From positions 1 through 64,000 of the forward strand of contig JAFQZS010000027.1 of the NCBI GenBank assembly GCA_017405765.1: a DNA stretch of 64,000 nucleotides, written 5' to 3'. Below the pieces are notes generated by a model. It did not search any database, was not told the origin of the DNA, and saw only the letters and a list, made by a program, of their open reading frames with translations. Positions within the stretch are counted from its first letter, which is position 1, and every line of letters begins with the position of its first letter. A program made the position numbers and the translations under genes. Below, piece after piece: positions 1 to 10,739 of this stretch. The stretch is from Clostridia bacterium (GTDB lineage: Bacteria; Bacillota; Clostridia; Oscillospirales; RGIG577).

Positions 1-26
1 CACAGAGGGCCAGACCGAGCCGCGCC

Positions 27-75
27 GAATTTGAGAAAGCCTCGTCGCCTACGGCTCCTCGTCTTTCTCAAATTC
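27..75. repeat. 13-bp perfect inverted repeat around a 23-nt centre
   Basis: GAATTTGAGAAAG at 27-39 is repeated as its exact reverse complement at 63-75. The centre also carries CCTCGTCG and CTCCTCGTC, so the whole element is G+C-rich inside and A+T-rich outside. No T-run follows on either strand, so it is not a standard terminator. It looks like a short palindromic repetitive element, but only one copy is visible in the window. Confidence 0.5.
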
Positions 76-337
76 GCACATATAACCTTCGTCATATTTT
101 TTCGGGTGAAGTGTCACACATCATTGACGACTCTACAAAAAGTACTGTCAAGAGCTCCGAGACTGTATAGACAAGACGCGGCGCAAATGATAAAATAATA
201 AAAATCGACGGCGATGTTGAATTTTGTTCTGTATATGCCTATCCTTATCATATTTATATATCAGTATATCATCCTTAATTTGTAAATACGCGGCGTAAAG
301 CCGACGGCAAAAAGATAATAAAGGCAGGTCAAGCAGT

Positions 338-673
338 ATGTCGGAAGAAAAAAACAAAAAACAGGAGCTTTCACCATTGGAAAATGAAAGCGGCCGCGCC
401 CCTGTGAAACATAAATTAAGCGACAGACTCGCTTTTAATCGCACAAAACTTGCAAACGAAAGGACCATGCTTGCATACATACGCACCGCCATAGGATCTG
501 GCGGCGCGGGGATGGCGCTTTTTAAGCTTATAGAGATACCCGATGCAAAATATATAGGGATCGCGCTAGTAGCGGCGGCGCCGGTCATACTTGTAATAGG
601 CATATTGCGTTTTATCAGAATGAATAAAAAGGTCGATGATTACAAAAAAATAGATGAAGATGACGAAGATTAA
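338..673 (+). CDS. DUF202 family small membrane protein
   Basis: A 111-residue protein with the DUF202 (YidH-type) signature NERTMLAYIRTAI at about residues 44-56. It is followed by two hydrophobic segments (about 57-67 and 74-90) and a charged, acidic tail ending in DEDDED. The N-terminal 40 residues are hydrophilic and lysine-rich. Members are small inner-membrane proteins of unknown function. The start is set by AAAGGCAGG about 9 nt upstream. It is monocistronic, closed by a terminator directly after the stop codon. Function cannot be inferred from its neighbours. Confidence 0.85.
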   Translation: MSEEKNKKQELSPLENESGRAPVKHKLSDRLAFNRTKLANERTMLAYIRTAIGSGGAGMALFKLIEIPDAKYIGIALVAAAPVILVIGILRFIRMNKKVDDYKKIDEDDED

Positions 674-730
674 AAGAGACTGTGAACAAGCGGACAATTA
701 AAATCGCGTAAGTCACAGCCTCTTTTTTTT
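674..730 (+). terminator. Rho-independent terminator after the DUF202 gene
   Basis: AAGAG and CTGTGA pair with TCACAG and CTCTT, followed by a run of eight T. The left arm begins at the base after the stop codon. Confidence 0.8.
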
Positions 731-785
731 AAAAGCTTAACATTTTATCTTGTGTACATGATAAACGGCAAAACGCCTGCGGGAT

Positions 786-1742
786 CTATGCTTTACCGAA
801 CTTATCCTTGCTCTGTTTGCATCTGGGGCAGCGCCAGTCGGCGGGGAGGTCCTCAAATTTCGTGCCTGCCGGTATACCGTGCTCCGGGTCGCCTTTTTCG
901 GGATCGTATACATATCCGCATACGCCGCAGACATACTTGCCGGTAGCCTCTTTTGCCTTGACCTCGCCGGGAGGGATTATCGCGGGAGGATTGTCAAGAT
1001 CGACAATGCGCTTAGCCTCAAGGTTTTCATATCCGAGAGGCGTGTGAGTTGAAACGTAAACGGTGGGATGTTCGCGCACGAATTGGCGCACGCGGTCAAG
1101 CGTTTCGCGCGCTGCCTTCGGGTCCTCGAAGACAATGGAAAGCTTGTTTTCATAAAGCGCCTCGTCCGTATACGTAACGTCGCCGTGCAGCATGTAGAAA
1201 AGGCCGCCGTCCTCAACTATGACTATGCTGTTGCCGTTCGTGTGTCCCTTAGCCTTAATGAAATAAATGCCGTCGGCTATCTTGTCTGCCGCAGGGAAGT
1301 TATAATACGGGCCGTCCTTATATTGGGCGCGGATGATGTTTTCACCGCTAAGGCCCATAGCGTCGGCGTCCTCGGGGCCTATGTAAACTCGCGCATTGGG
1401 GAATGCGCGAAGCTCGCCCACATGGTCGTCGTGCTTATGAGTTACAAGTATCTTCGATACCTGCTCAGGCTTATAGCCTGCGTCAGCCAGAGCGGAAACA
1501 TAATCATTAACGCGCTCACCCATATAGATTATGGACTTTTCATCGGGCACCATATCGGGCATTTCCTTGGGCAAGCCCGTATCTACCAAAATTACTTCGC
1601 TGCCCGTATCTATAACGTAATTCTGCAAAGAGGAGCGGTATTTTACGGAAGGGTCGAATTTGTCGGGGCCTTCCTCGCCTCCGAAAGGAAGCGGCTGGCG
1701 CATAAAGCCGTTTTCGTAAAGCTTAACTGCAGTGATCTTCAT
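786..1742 (-). CDS. Metallo-beta-lactamase-fold hydrolase with C-terminal rubredoxin domain
   Basis: 318 residues. An MBL-fold domain fills about residues 1-255, with the metal motif THKHDDHVG (HxHxDH) and later histidines in KGHTNGN and HGDVTYTD; the order resembles the AHL-lactonase/glyoxalase II-like branch. A complete rubredoxin domain follows at about 268-315 ([15 protein letters not shown]... then [11 protein letters not shown], four iron-ligand cysteines). The start at 1742 is preferred to the upstream ATG at 1793 because AGAAAGGAT lies 9 nt before it and [13 protein letters not shown] aligns with the fold start. Unlike flavodiiron proteins there is no flavodoxin domain. Substrate unknown; the rubredoxin suggests electron transfer in an anaerobe. 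Confidence 0.8.
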   Translation of the reverse strand: MKITAVKLYENGFMRQPLPFGGEEGPDKFDPSVKYRSSLQNYVIDTGSEVILVDTGLPKEMPDMVPDEKSIIYMGERVNDYVSALADAGYKPEQVSKILVTHKHDDHVGELRAFPNARVYIGPEDADAMGLSGENIIRAQYKDGPYYNFPAADKIADGIYFIKAKGHTNGNSIVIVEDGGLFYMLHGDVTYTDEALYENKLSIVFEDPKAARETLDRVRQFVREHPTVYVSTHTPLGYENLEAKRIVDLDNPPAIIPPGEVKAKEATGKYVCGVCGYVYDPEKGDPEHGIPAGTKFEDLPADWRCPRCKQSKDKFGKA

Positions 1743-1901
1743 TTTTGGACATCCTTTCTCCCTAAGGGTGTGATTATAATAAAATCGTAGCACACAATTT
1801 TATTTTATTCAATATATGCTGAAAAACAAAATGATTATGCACCCCTCTAAAAAGCAAGGCAACAACAGGCTTTTTTAAAGAAGCTCTCATCAAAACCTGC
1901 A

Positions 1902-1942
1902 TTTTACGACAAATTTACGACAAATGAGAGTTTAATATAGCA
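1902..1942 (+). repeat. Dispersed repeat, copy 1 (core only)
   Basis: Contains the tandem TTTACGACAAAT unit followed by GAGAGTTTAATATAGCA. Same core as copies near 6283, 16019 and 20227. Lies between the MBL-rubredoxin gene and the M6 protease gene. Confidence 0.75.
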
Positions 1943-1984
1943 ATACGTTGACAAACCTGCAATACGCACACGAGCTCAAATAAA

Positions 1985-2010
1985 GGGGCGCGGATTATCT
2001 TCCGCGCCCC
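1985..2010. terminator. Strong GC hairpin, possible terminator of the minus-strand M6 gene
   Basis: GGGGCGCGGA at 1985-1994 pairs perfectly with TCCGCGCCCC at 2001-2010 over a 6-nt loop. On the minus strand it is followed by a weak T-rich tail (CTTTATTTG). It lies about 160 bp past the M6 gene stop. The rest of 1743-2168 holds repeat copy 1 and no recognisable gene. Confidence 0.5.
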
Positions 2011-2168
2011 GCTTTAAAAAAAACGTATCCTGCCTTAAGTCATGTTATTTTTTGCCCGGTTGGGCTTGTATTACCCTATGATCCTCGCAACGGTGCCGCA
2101 AAAGCTTTTAAACGACAGACACTTTTGCCGCATCCATGCACATGAAGAAAGACCCTACAGCAGTTTGA

Positions 2169-5100
2169 TCAGTTCGGCAGACTGAGCGAAACGGATGCTC
2201 CGTCGGCGCTGATGCTGTTCACGGTCAGCACCATGGCGGGGGCGCCGTCGTCCCAGTAAAGCGTCACGCTGTCTCCTGCCCGGAACAGATCGTCGTCCGT
2301 TGCGAAGGAACCTGGTTTCTTAAATTCCGGTACGGGGCCTCTCCGGAGCAGCCGGAGAAAATTCTCCGCATTGAAATAAAAGCCTAAGCTGTCCCGCGGG
2401 ATTGAAGGATCTGCGGGCTTCAGTTCGCTGTTCACGTGGTAGACCGTGACGCCATAGTCGGTGAAAATCGGATCACCCATGCAGTTCATAACGAAGTCCG
2501 TTCCGATCGGCGCATGGAAGGAGATCGTGTAATACTCGCCGAAGACCGTTGCCTCCGGATCCCGGGAGACCATGATGACGTCGTCGCTCGTTTCCATAGG
2601 CCTAAGGGTACGCGTGGCCGGTGCATAGTACAGCACCTCGGGATCGGACCATCCAAGCAGCATGCGGCTGAAGGGCGTCAAGGAGCCGCCGATGGTGTCC
2701 ATAAGATCGGTGCTGCCCGTGGTGCATCTGTCGTAATAATCCGCCAGCCCCAGCGTATGTCCGGTTTCGTGTATAAGCGTAGAGCAGTCTGCGTTCAGCG
2801 TGAGGTCGCCGATCTGCATGTACATATCGAAGAAATCAAGGCTCATCCACACTACGCTGCTCATCGTCATATCGTCATCTCCGACTTGCACTCTCAGGCT
2901 GTTGCTCCATGATCCCCAGCCAAAGCTATACTGATCGCCGAGATAAACGAAGTACACGCAGTCGATGTCTCCGTCTCCGTCGTTGTCATATTTGGAAAAG
3001 TCGCCCTGTCCGGCATAGGCATTAATCGCGTCAATCATGATCGCATCCATTTTGTCAGTGGTGTTGATTGAGTCATTGGCGTAGGAGTAGACATAGGGCT
3101 CGAGAATGTCGGCGTGCAGATGCAGCCTCCCGCCGGATTCCGCCTCGTAGTATTCTGTGAGAGAATACCAGCCGGTGGCTCCGGTGGTGTCGTTGAAGCA
3201 CATCTCCAGAAAGGCTGCCAGTTCGTCTTCCGGCGTATCCGGATCGTCCATATGTGCGCTTTCGTAGCCGTTGTCCGGGAAGATCACAGGAATGACGAGG
3301 ACATCTGTCCGGTTCTTGCCTTCCGCATCCCGTGAGGGCAGCTCCGGCGCTAAGTATCCCTCTCCAAGATCGGACAGGCGGGGTAAATCAGCGCTCTCCT
3401 CGGGTGTAAGCCGCCTGCTCTCATAGACATGCACGTTCACCGGGATTTCATATCCGCCGCAGCATACCGTGACTTCATAGATCCCGTCCCTCTCCGCGTC
3501 ATAAGTCTCCGATACGAACGAGATGCCCGGATCGTCCGCCTGATAGATGACCTTGCCCGTGCCCTCGTCAATCAGTTCGACCATTCCGGCCAAATCATCG
3601 ATGGCTGTGCCCACGGGAACGGAAAGGGCGCCCGGATTCGCCGCCGGATAGTATCCGACCCTTGTAGGAGCGATGGGCAGCAGCATAACGTCATCGTTGT
3701 CTGTGAGGACCGCCAGAACATGCTGGAGATTGAACGTGCCCTCTACGGAATCAAGGGACTCACGTAACTCGTCGGATGCGTACTCCATCAAAAACCGGAA
3801 CTCATAGCCTTCCGCGTCATAGACCCAGAAGCTCCCGTCTTCTTCTTTGAGCGTGACCTGTCTTAAATCCAAAGGATAGGGGTAATTCGAGAAATATACG
3901 GGGACGAATGTATCCATCTGGTTGAATCCCCTGCAGGAAGCTTCCTGCTTCCAGATCTTCTGAGCATCCAGCTCCAGCGCATACGGAAGCAGCTCGTCTC
4001 CGGTAAGACGGACCGTGACCACAGCGTCAAAGACGTTCCCACTTTCCAAAAGAGCGGCAACGGATGCGTCACAGCGAACGGGGATCGCGGCAAAGCAGAC
4101 ACCCGAATAGCTGTACACGGAGACCGCGAAGCCTTCGTTGTTTTCCAGCCATAGCATGCCGAGCCCTTGCATATAGTATTGCGCCCCGTCCGTGTACGGT
4201 TCACCCTGATTATAGAAAGTAGTGCTATCGAGCAAAGTAAACGTCTCCGTCGGAACGGAGAATTCCGTATGCCCGTAATCGCTGAACCGGCAGTCGACTG
4301 TTTTCTTGACACCGTAGTTATTTTCGGAATACAGATACATGCCGGTTATGACGCCGTTTGCCGCAGTCAGCCGAACTGTTTTAAGATTAGCCCGATCATA
4401 ATCATACTCATAGAGCATTTTTGCCAAGTCAGGCAGATGTTCTGCCTGCAGCTCGAAAACGCCGGGCTCCGTCTCTGTGAACCAGCCGGCCTCCACTCCG
4501 GTCAGGGACAGGTGGTTCATCGAATAATCTTGCCCCATGTAGGAAATATCTTGCTCTACCCAGAGGCCCGAAGGCTGATCGAACATCTCGCGGCCTTTTT
4601 CCCAGTCAAAGATGTACATGGATATACCTTTTTCGGGCTCGCTAAGTTCCATCTGCTCCATGGAGCCCTTCTCCCGGAGAGTATGGATGGTTATGTTAGA
4701 AGGGCCCGAATTGGAATAAGTGCTTATGATATTCACCGAGATCGTGTAGTTATCGCTGTGCGCGTTGAAGTGGGCTATGGCATCGGCCAGCGTGTACTGC
4801 TTCGTACGTCCTCCCCCGGAGCCTCCCGACGAGGACTGTTTCACCTCGTTTTTCACCGTGTCTGCGATCTTCACCGCGTCGGCGTTGCCCAGGACGGCCT
4901 TGCAAGAGCTGTCGCGGAGGCCGACAGTATCCGTTACGCCGCTTCCGACGCAGAGACGCTCAAGCGAAGATTTCTCGATCGTGACCCCGTTGCAGCTTAC
5001 AAGAACAGACCCGGTAAGCCCTGTGTACACTCCCGGCTCCGATATATACGTATCGAAAATGTTGTAGAACACCTGACATACGGCTTCCCTGGTAATAAGC

Positions 5101-5696
5101 TCGTCGGGCTCAATGCCGCGGTCGGTGCCGCGGATGAATCCGGCCTCAAGCATGGACGCGACAGTGCCCTGCGCCCAGACCGGGACGTCCGCGCCGTCCG
5201 GATAATCCTTCAGTATTTCGGGATCGCCCTCCGAAAGACCGAGCGTGCGCGCCGTTACGGTAAAGAACCTTGCGCGTGAAACGGGAGCTTCGGGCATAAG
5301 ATGGCCGTCTCCGTCTCCCTTAATCCATCCCGCACCTACCGCATACGACATCTCGTCATAATACCAAGCGTCGGGCGGTACGTCAGTATATCCGGAAAGC
5401 CCGGCCTTTTCTCCCGCGCCGAAGGCCCGCACCATTATTGCGGCAAGCTCACTGCCCTTAATGGTGTCGCCCGGGTGCAAAAGTCCCTCGCTGTCACCGT
5501 TTAAAAGGCCGTTCTCCACGGCGGACGCCACGGCATCGTGCGACCAGCCCGAGGGCATATCCGCGGGAACGGTTGTCACCGCGTCATCTCCCGCGGAAGC
5601 AGCAGGCGCATCATTCGGAGCCGCAAATGCGGCGCTTGAGGACAACAGAAGAACCAGAAGAATTATAATACAGCGCTTCAGTAACCTCATATGCAT
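2169..5696 (-). CDS. Secreted SLH-domain M6-type metalloprotease
   Basis: About 1175 residues. A signal peptide (basic start, LLKRCIIILLVLLLSSSAAFA) is followed by three SLH motifs within about residues 45-220 (for example GYTDVPPDAWYYDEMSYAV), which tether proteins to secondary cell-wall polymer. A long middle region has no family I recognise. The C-terminal third is an M6/immune-inhibitor-A-type peptidase: VIPVIFPD at its start, and zinc motif LIHETGHTLGLADYYD (HExxHxxGxxD). The start at 5696 follows AAGGAAGG closely; ATG at 5690 (better spacing) is an equal alternative. Ile codons look ATC-rich, unlike the core genes. Likely a surface-anchored degradative protease. Confidence 0.8.
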   Translation of the reverse strand: MHMRLLKRCIIILLVLLLSSSAAFAAPNDAPAASAGDDAVTTVPADMPSGWSHDAVASAVENGLLNGDSEGLLHPGDTIKGSELAAIMVRAFGAGEKAGLSGYTDVPPDAWYYDEMSYAVGAGWIKGDGDGHLMPEAPVSRARFFTVTARTLGLSEGDPEILKDYPDGADVPVWAQGTVASMLEAGFIRGTDRGIEPDELITREAVCQVFYNIFDTYISEPGVYTGLTGSVLVSCNGVTIEKSSLERLCVGSGVTDTVGLRDSSCKAVLGNADAVKIADTVKNEVKQSSSGGSGGGRTKQYTLADAIAHFNAHSDNYTISVNIISTYSNSGPSNITIHTLREKGSMEQMELSEPEKGISMYIFDWEKGREMFDQPSGLWVEQDISYMGQDYSMNHLSLTGVEAGWFTETEPGVFELQAEHLPDLAKMLYEYDYDRANLKTVRLTAANGVITGMYLYSENNYGVKKTVDCRFSDYGHTEFSVPTETFTLLDSTTFYNQGEPYTDGAQYYMQGLGMLWLENNEGFAVSVYSYSGVCFAAIPVRCDASVAALLESGNVFDAVVTVRLTGDELLPYALELDAQKIWKQEASCRGFNQMDTFVPVYFSNYPYPLDLRQVTLKEEDGSFWVYDAEGYEFRFLMEYASDELRESLDSVEGTFNLQHVLAVLTDNDDVMLLPIAPTRVGYYPAANPGALSVPVGTAIDDLAGMVELIDEGTGKVIYQADDPGISFVSETYDAERDGIYEVTVCCGGYEIPVNVHVYESRRLTPEESADLPRLSDLGEGYLAPELPSRDAEGKNRTDVLVIPVIFPDNGYESAHMDDPDTPEDELAAFLEMCFNDTTGATGWYSLTEYYEAESGGRLHLHADILEPYVYSYANDSINTTDKMDAIMIDAINAYAGQGDFSKYDNDGDGDIDCVYFVYLGDQYSFGWGSWSNSLRVQVGDDDMTMSSVVWMSLDFFDMYMQIGDLTLNADCSTLIHETGHTLGLADYYDRCTTGSTDLMDTIGGSLTPFSRMLLGWSDPEVLYYAPATRTLRPMETSDDVIMVSRDPEATVFGEYYTISFHAPIGTDFVMNCMGDPIFTDYGVTVYHVNSELKPADPSIPRDSLGFYFNAENFLRLLRRGPVPEFKKPGSFATDDDLFRAGDSVTLYWDDGAPAMVLTVNSISADGASVSLSLPN

Positions 5697-5713
5697 GATC
5701 CCTTCCTTTGGCA

Positions 5714-5729
5714 GTAAAAATATTTTTAC
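5714..5729. promoter_or_regulatory. 16-bp perfect A+T palindrome just upstream of the M6 gene start
   Basis: GTAAAAATATTTTTAC is its own reverse complement and lies 17 nt upstream of the M6 protease start, immediately before its ribosome-binding site. It could be a repressor site in the 5' untranslated region, or an A+T hairpin. Inference only. Confidence 0.35.
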
Positions 5730-5988
5730 CTTTATTTGTAAACAGCCCAAAGTCCACCGCTTTGATTTCTCTGTTTATATAATTATAGATTACACTATTC
5801 TTCGCGCCGAATCAAGCCGCACAAGCAATATCAGGAAACATTTATCCGGGCGTTGTTTTTCCGTTTATGGAGAAAACAGCAGAGACCTGCGTATTCTTTT
5901 TCTCCGGTTTTATTTGTAAAGCAAATAGTAGTGTGTTATACTTTAATCATCAAAATATAGTCAGGCTTTAAGCGGGGATTAAAGAAAA

Positions 5989-6267
5989 ATGTTTGCCCTG
6001 TCGGAAGCGGCAGAAAATAAAGACGACTTCAAAAGCATTCCTCTTGACATGGTGATGGAAGAGACATATGGGATCTAAAGTGTCTGATTTCGGTTTGTTG
6101 GAATACTCAAAGAAAGGCGCAAATTCCCGTTTCTCGGGATGATTGAAAAACAAGATGGAAAAACGATGCTTTGTGATCCCCAAAAAAGCAGAAGTAAAGA
6201 GCTGACTGCGGAAGATAAAAGCTTTATGGGGATATTATATCTAATTACAGATATATTTCAGAGATAA
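5989..6267 (+). pseudogene. Degraded coding remnant with two in-frame stops
   Basis: One frame runs from ATG 5989 to TAA 6265-6267 with internal TAA (6076) and TGA (6085). The last segment reads as plausible protein (KERRKFPFLGMIEKQDGK, then KELTAEDKSFMGILYLITD). I do not recognise the family. It ends about 15 bp before dispersed-repeat copy 2, which fits a gene tail left at a module boundary. Could also be chance; the rest of 5751-6834 otherwise holds only repeat copy 2 and the remnant at 6502. Confidence 0.3.
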
Positions 6268-6282
6268 TTAAGCAGGATCGCA

Positions 6283-6376
6283 TTTTACGGCAAATTGACG
6301 ACATATGAGAGTTCAATACAGCAGCAGGTTTTAAACGCATAAAAGTGAATAGGAGTATTATTATGACGAACAGGGG
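6283..6376 (+). repeat. Dispersed repeat, copy 2 (core plus downstream arm)
   Basis: The core is diverged (TTTTACGGCAAATTGACGAC then ATATGAGAGTTCAATACAGCA). Downstream similarity to copy 3 continues through ACGCATAAAAGTGAATAGG and AGTATTATTATGACGAACAGG. A CCTGTTTTTTATT tail at 6405-6417 may form a weak terminator with AACAGG. Confidence 0.65.
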
Positions 6377-6501
6377 CCATGACCGGATCAGTTGAATCAG
6401 GTTGTCTCCTGTTTTTTATTGTAATTTGCTCGGCGGTATGATAAAATAAAAGGGCAAAAAAACGCACTCGCATAAATTGATTTTGTAAATATGTGATACA
6501 G

Positions 6502-6685
6502 CCGGACGCCGATCACCCGGATGAGCCCACCGACGCCATCGTGCCTATCATCAATCGTTTTCATAATAGACAAAGGCGATCCGGCTGTCGCATTCGGCGC
6601 GGGCCGCGCCATTAAAGGCAGTACGGGCAATCTTGCGCCGAGGCCTATCTTCGTGCAGATCAGCGAGATCACAGAGCTGCCTTGA
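6502..6685 (+). pseudogene. Frameshifted gene fragment of unknown family
   Basis: Two frames join into one plausible protein tail: PDADHPDEPTDAIVPIINRF from 6502, then after a +1 shift near 6565, IDKGDPAVAFGAGRAIKGST continuing to ELP and TGA at 6683. I do not recognise the family. It has no start codon or ribosome-binding site, so it is a 3' remnant at most. Confidence 0.3.
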
Positions 6686-6834
6686 GCAGGAAAGAAGACC
6701 GATCATTCTGCGCTGATCGCAGCGATCCCAAAAGGGCCGGAACGAATTGGCGCGCGTATGCGAAAGGTGAACTGCCATTGCGGGATTGCGCTTTCAGTGG
6801 CTGAAGCTATACGGAAAAAGGATGGGAAATCGAT

Positions 6835-9372
6835 ATGAAAAAAGCGTGGATCGCTCTTGTCAATATCGCGATCATGGCAGGAATACTGGTCTTTGTCATA
6901 CTGTATTCCGGCTATGAAAGCAATGCTGTCTACCGGCGTCAGGTGGAGAGCTTTGTAAGCACCACCATCGCGATGGAGCATGTGACTGAAAACTATCTGC
7001 AAGGGGAACAGAACATCTGTGATTTACGGGCGTTCTATATCGACGGCAGAAGGATGACCATGGAGGAAGCGGCGGAGTTTATCCGCGATTCCCATGTGGT
7101 CGGAAATACCTCCGCGCATCTGCTTTACACTGATACCTTATGCGGCATTTCCACGCAGCCAAGTGTCAGATCTCCGGATGACTTTACTGTTTCCTATAAA
7201 AATATCGGTTTGTTCGGCGATACGGAGTGGATCTCCACGGTCGGCACTTCGATCAATATCACCCGTGCCTATACAAATCCGATAAACGGTGAACAGTCCC
7301 TTGCCTTCTGCAACAAGATCACGCTCTGGGATGAAGACGCAGCACGGGAGAGAAGCGCGCTCCTGCTTAGGGTCATACCGCTCTCTGATCTCGAGGATAA
7401 ATGGGTTTTCCCGCAGGAGGAATTCAAGGACGCGGAGTTTACCATGATCGACGGCGAGGGTGATTACATCATCAAGGGACGCTCTTTCAAAAACAATAAT
7501 TTTCTTGAATTCTACAAGTCCTACAACAGTATCGATCCGTCCAGGATGAACGAACTGGAAGCTTCTCTCATGACGGGAACAGGATCCCTTCATATGACCG
7601 ATTCCCGAGGGAGGGACTGCGTGTTGGCGCATACCCCTATCACTTCCACAGGCGGGTGGGTACTTTTGAGCTTTGTTCCGTCTGACAGTTTACAGCGGGA
7701 CACGCAGGATTGGCTGTTGACGGGCGTTGTTACGCTTGGGCTGCTCATGCTTTTTGTCATTGATCTGCTGTATATGCGGTTTTTCAACAAGAAATACCGG
7801 CAGCTTGCGCGGGAAGCGGAGTCTGCAAACAAAGCGAAAACCGATTTTCTCTCAACCATGTCGCATGATATCCGCACGCCGATGAACGCTATTATGGGCT
7901 TGACGACCATTGCGGAGAAGAACCTGGGAGACACGGAATCAGTTGCGGATAATCTTCGGAAAATCGGCCTTGCAAGCAATCATCTTTTGTCTTTGATCAA
8001 CGATATCCTGGATATCTCCAAGGTGGAGAGCGGCAAGCTGAATCTGAGCCCGCTGGTCTTCTCCATCGTCGATACGGTCGAAAACCTGGTCAACATCTCC
8101 CAGCCGATGATAAGGGAAAAGAATATCAACTTCTGTTTCCGGATAAATCGTATGGAAAAGGAATATCTGTATGCCGATCAGCTGCGCTTGAATCAGATTT
8201 ATATCAACATCCTTTCCAACGCGATCAAATACACGGAGCCGGGCGGAAGCGTCAGTGTAGATATGCTGGAGGAGGAAAGCAAAACGCCCGGCTGTGTCAA
8301 GCTGACCTACATCGTAGCCGATACGGGCATGGGTATGAGCCCCGAGTTCATGGCAAAGATGTACGAGCCCTTTTCCCGTCAGACAGACAGCCGTGTCAAC
8401 ACCATTCAAGGCACCGGCCTTGGCCTTGCGATCACGAAGCAAATGGTGGATCTGATGAACGGCATCATCGACTGCCAAAGCGAGCTGGGGAAAGGTACCA
8501 CATTCACCATCGTTTTAGATATTCCGATTGCGGACAAACAACTCGACGACATGCAGTTAGAACCCGTCGACGTGTTAATCGCGGACAGCGACACGGTCTT
8601 GCTGGAGACCGCCGTGGACGCGCTGGAGTCTTTGGGCGTCGCTGCAGAGAAGGCCGAAGACGGCCTGACGGCGTTGGGAATGATCAGGCGCCGTCAGGAA
8701 TCCGGCAGGCAGTACGGTGTCGTGATCCTGGATCGGAAGATGCCCGGTATGGACGGCGTGGAAACTGTAAGACGCATCCGATCCGAGATCGGCGACAGCA
8801 TCCCGCGTGTGCTGATTTCGGCCTATGATTGGTCCGACATCGAAGACACGGCAAAGGAAGCCGGCGTAAACGGGTTTATCAGCAAACCTCTTTTCCGCTC
8901 AAAGCTATGCGATAAGATCAATGAGCTGATGGGAACGGGAGCAAAGTCTGCGGAGCCGGAGGATGATTACTCCGACCTTGCCGGGATGAGCATTCTCGTC
9001 GCGGAGGATAACGACATCAACTGGGAAATCATTTCCGCTATGCTGGGAATGTACGGCATCATAACTGAGCGCGCGGAAAACGGTCAGATATGCGTTGATA
9101 AGATGAAGGCAGCCAAACGCGAAAAATACGCCCTTGTCTTTATGGATATCCAAATGCCGGTCATGAACGGACTGGACGCCACAAGGAATATCCGTACGCT
9201 GGATGATCCCTGGGCATCTTCCATCCCGATCATCGCCATGACAGCAGACGCATTCTCGGAGAACGTCACAGAATGCCTGAACGCCGGCATGAACGGACAT
9301 ATTGCAAAACCTGTAGACATTAGACTTGTCATCAAAGAGATCCGCAGGATAAAGGAGGAAAAGAAATCATGA
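6835..9372 (+). CDS. Hybrid sensor histidine kinase with two receiver domains
   Basis: 845 residues. One N-terminal membrane helix (about 5-25), an extracytoplasmic sensor of about 265 residues, a second helix (about 291-313), HisKA with phospho-accepting H344 in [12 protein letters not shown], and an HATPase with N-box [13 protein letters not shown] and G-boxes DTGMGM and GTGLGL. Two receivers follow, with phospho-acceptors D633 ([11 protein letters not shown]) and D771 ([11 protein letters not shown]). No Hpt or output domain is present, so the downstream partner is not in this window. The stop overlaps the start of the solute-binding lipoprotein gene (ATGA), implying co-translation; together they may form a ligand-sensing pair. 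Ile codons are mainly ATC. Confidence 0.9.
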   Translation: MKKAWIALVNIAIMAGILVFVILYSGYESNAVYRRQVESFVSTTIAMEHVTENYLQGEQNICDLRAFYIDGRRMTMEEAAEFIRDSHVVGNTSAHLLYTDTLCGISTQPSVRSPDDFTVSYKNIGLFGDTEWISTVGTSINITRAYTNPINGEQSLAFCNKITLWDEDAARERSALLLRVIPLSDLEDKWVFPQEEFKDAEFTMIDGEGDYIIKGRSFKNNNFLEFYKSYNSIDPSRMNELEASLMTGTGSLHMTDSRGRDCVLAHTPITSTGGWVLLSFVPSDSLQRDTQDWLLTGVVTLGLLMLFVIDLLYMRFFNKKYRQLAREAESANKAKTDFLSTMSHDIRTPMNAIMGLTTIAEKNLGDTESVADNLRKIGLASNHLLSLINDILDISKVESGKLNLSPLVFSIVDTVENLVNISQPMIREKNINFCFRINRMEKEYLYADQLRLNQIYINILSNAIKYTEPGGSVSVDMLEEESKTPGCVKLTYIVADTGMGMSPEFMAKMYEPFSRQTDSRVNTIQGTGLGLAITKQMVDLMNGIIDCQSELGKGTTFTIVLDIPIADKQLDDMQLEPVDVLIADSDTVLLETAVDALESLGVAAEKAEDGLTALGMIRRRQESGRQYGVVILDRKMPGMDGVETVRRIRSEIGDSIPRVLISAYDWSDIEDTAKEAGVNGFISKPLFRSKLCDKINELMGTGAKSAEPEDDYSDLAGMSILVAEDNDINWEIISAMLGMYGIITERAENGQICVDKMKAAKREKYALVFMDIQMPVMNGLDATRNIRTLDDPWASSIPIIAMTADAFSENVTECLNAGMNGHIAKPVDIRLVIKEIRRIKEEKKS

Positions 9373-10661
9373 AAAAGGTGATATGCATCATTTTAGCCCT
9401 CTGCACAGCTGTTGTGCTGACATCCTGCGGCAGTAAAACGCAGGATGATACGGTCACGGGGTTCAAGCCGGCTCTTGACACAAGCACAAGCTGCAGTATC
9501 ACGGTAGCCGGAAGCTATGACAACTTTGAGGCGCTTGAGGCGGAATTTGATCGGTTCAACGAGTTCTATCCGAATGTGCGGTTTTGCTATGTGAAACTGG
9601 ACGACTATAACAACACGCTGGCCGCTGCGCTGGAAGGCAACGACAAGCCCAATATTTTCTTCTCCTTTGCCTCGATGATCGGGAACGAACAGTACGATCC
9701 GGTATTTGCCCTTGCGGAGGATCTTTCGGATCCTGCTCTGACTTTGGATCTGGGCTGTATCCGCCCCGGCCTTATCAACCATGATACGGAAGGACGCGTG
9801 CTGATGGTTCCGGTTTTTTCCAGGTCTTATGGCATGTTAGTGAACAAAGACCTGTTTGAAAAAGAAGGGCTCAACATTCCGACCACATGGACGGAGCTTA
9901 TGGCCGTGTGCGAAGAATTTCGCAGCAAGGGTTACGCAAGCCCCATGATGGGATACAGTCTTAAATCGTCGAGCTGTTTCATGTACACTGTTGCCTATCC
10001 GCTATTTGCGGCAACGCTTGCCGAAAACCCGGAGGCGCTTACTCTCGCAGTTGAACTGGATCCTGCTGCGGGAGAATACATGCGTCCGGCATTGGAAGCA
10101 GTTGAGGCGTTGATTCGTAACGGGTGTATCGATCTCGATGCGTGTGACAAGATCGAAGACAACTATACCAAGGTGATCCTGCGCTTTTTTGGGGGCGACG
10201 TGCCGATGATGATTTGCGCCGGGGATACCGTATCCGGGACCAGGAAACGTGAGAGCCAGTCTGAGGCCTTTACCAATGCGCCTTTCAATTACACCTTTGT
10301 CCCGATCCCGTTGACGGAGGAAGGCGGATATTTTATTGACAGTCCTTCCGTGGAGTTTTCCGTTAACAAAAGCTGCGATGATCTGGAGATGACAAACGAA
10401 TTCATGCGGTTTTTGATCTCAAATAAGGAGCTCAATGAGATGGCTTCCGTGAAGCGTCTGATAACGCCCACTACCGATATGTCTTTTGATTCGGTTTACG
10501 CGCCTTTCGGGCAGGTGCCGTCAAATCGGACCGTATCCCCGGAAGTGCTTGGTATTACGGACGCTCTCACGGCTCAAATACGGATCGCCGCGTTCCGGGT
10601 AGGAAAAGGTGAGATCACTGTGGATGAAGCCGTAACAATGTATGGAAGCTTTGAAGAATAA
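9369..10661 (+). CDS. Family 1 extracellular solute-binding lipoprotein
   Basis: 430 residues with a lipoprotein signal (lipobox LTSC at about 17-20). The body looks like a carbohydrate-type ABC solute-binding protein: [20 protein letters not shown] near the start, then [20 protein letters not shown], the classic hinge/ligand segment. It overlaps the sensor kinase stop by 4 nt. No ABC permease or ATPase genes follow, so it may present ligand to the kinase rather than to a transporter; that role is inferred. Confidence 0.85.
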   Translation: MKKVICIILALCTAVVLTSCGSKTQDDTVTGFKPALDTSTSCSITVAGSYDNFEALEAEFDRFNEFYPNVRFCYVKLDDYNNTLAAALEGNDKPNIFFSFASMIGNEQYDPVFALAEDLSDPALTLDLGCIRPGLINHDTEGRVLMVPVFSRSYGMLVNKDLFEKEGLNIPTTWTELMAVCEEFRSKGYASPMMGYSLKSSSCFMYTVAYPLFAATLAENPEALTLAVELDPAAGEYMRPALEAVEALIRNGCIDLDACDKIEDNYTKVILRFFGGDVPMMICAGDTVSGTRKRESQSEAFTNAPFNYTFVPIPLTEEGGYFIDSPSVEFSVNKSCDDLEMTNEFMRFLISNKELNEMASVKRLITPTTDMSFDSVYAPFGQVPSNRTVSPEVLGITDALTAQIRIAAFRVGKGEITVDEAVTMYGSFEE

Positions 10662-10739
10662 TCGACGAGCGAAATGCATCCGGGCAGCAGCATTCGCGGC
10701 CGGCCCGTTACATGAGGACGCACGGCGTTTTTCAGGCAG

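Noticed and set aside
1985-2010. GC hairpin as part of the dispersed repeat family
   Set aside because: It is absent beside the other three copies, so it is treated as an independent terminator-like hairpin.
4167-5279. 370-codon open frame on the plus strand opposite the M6 protease gene
   Set aside because: Antisense shadow of a gene with clear signal peptide, SLH and HExxH motifs; its translation has no recognisable domain.
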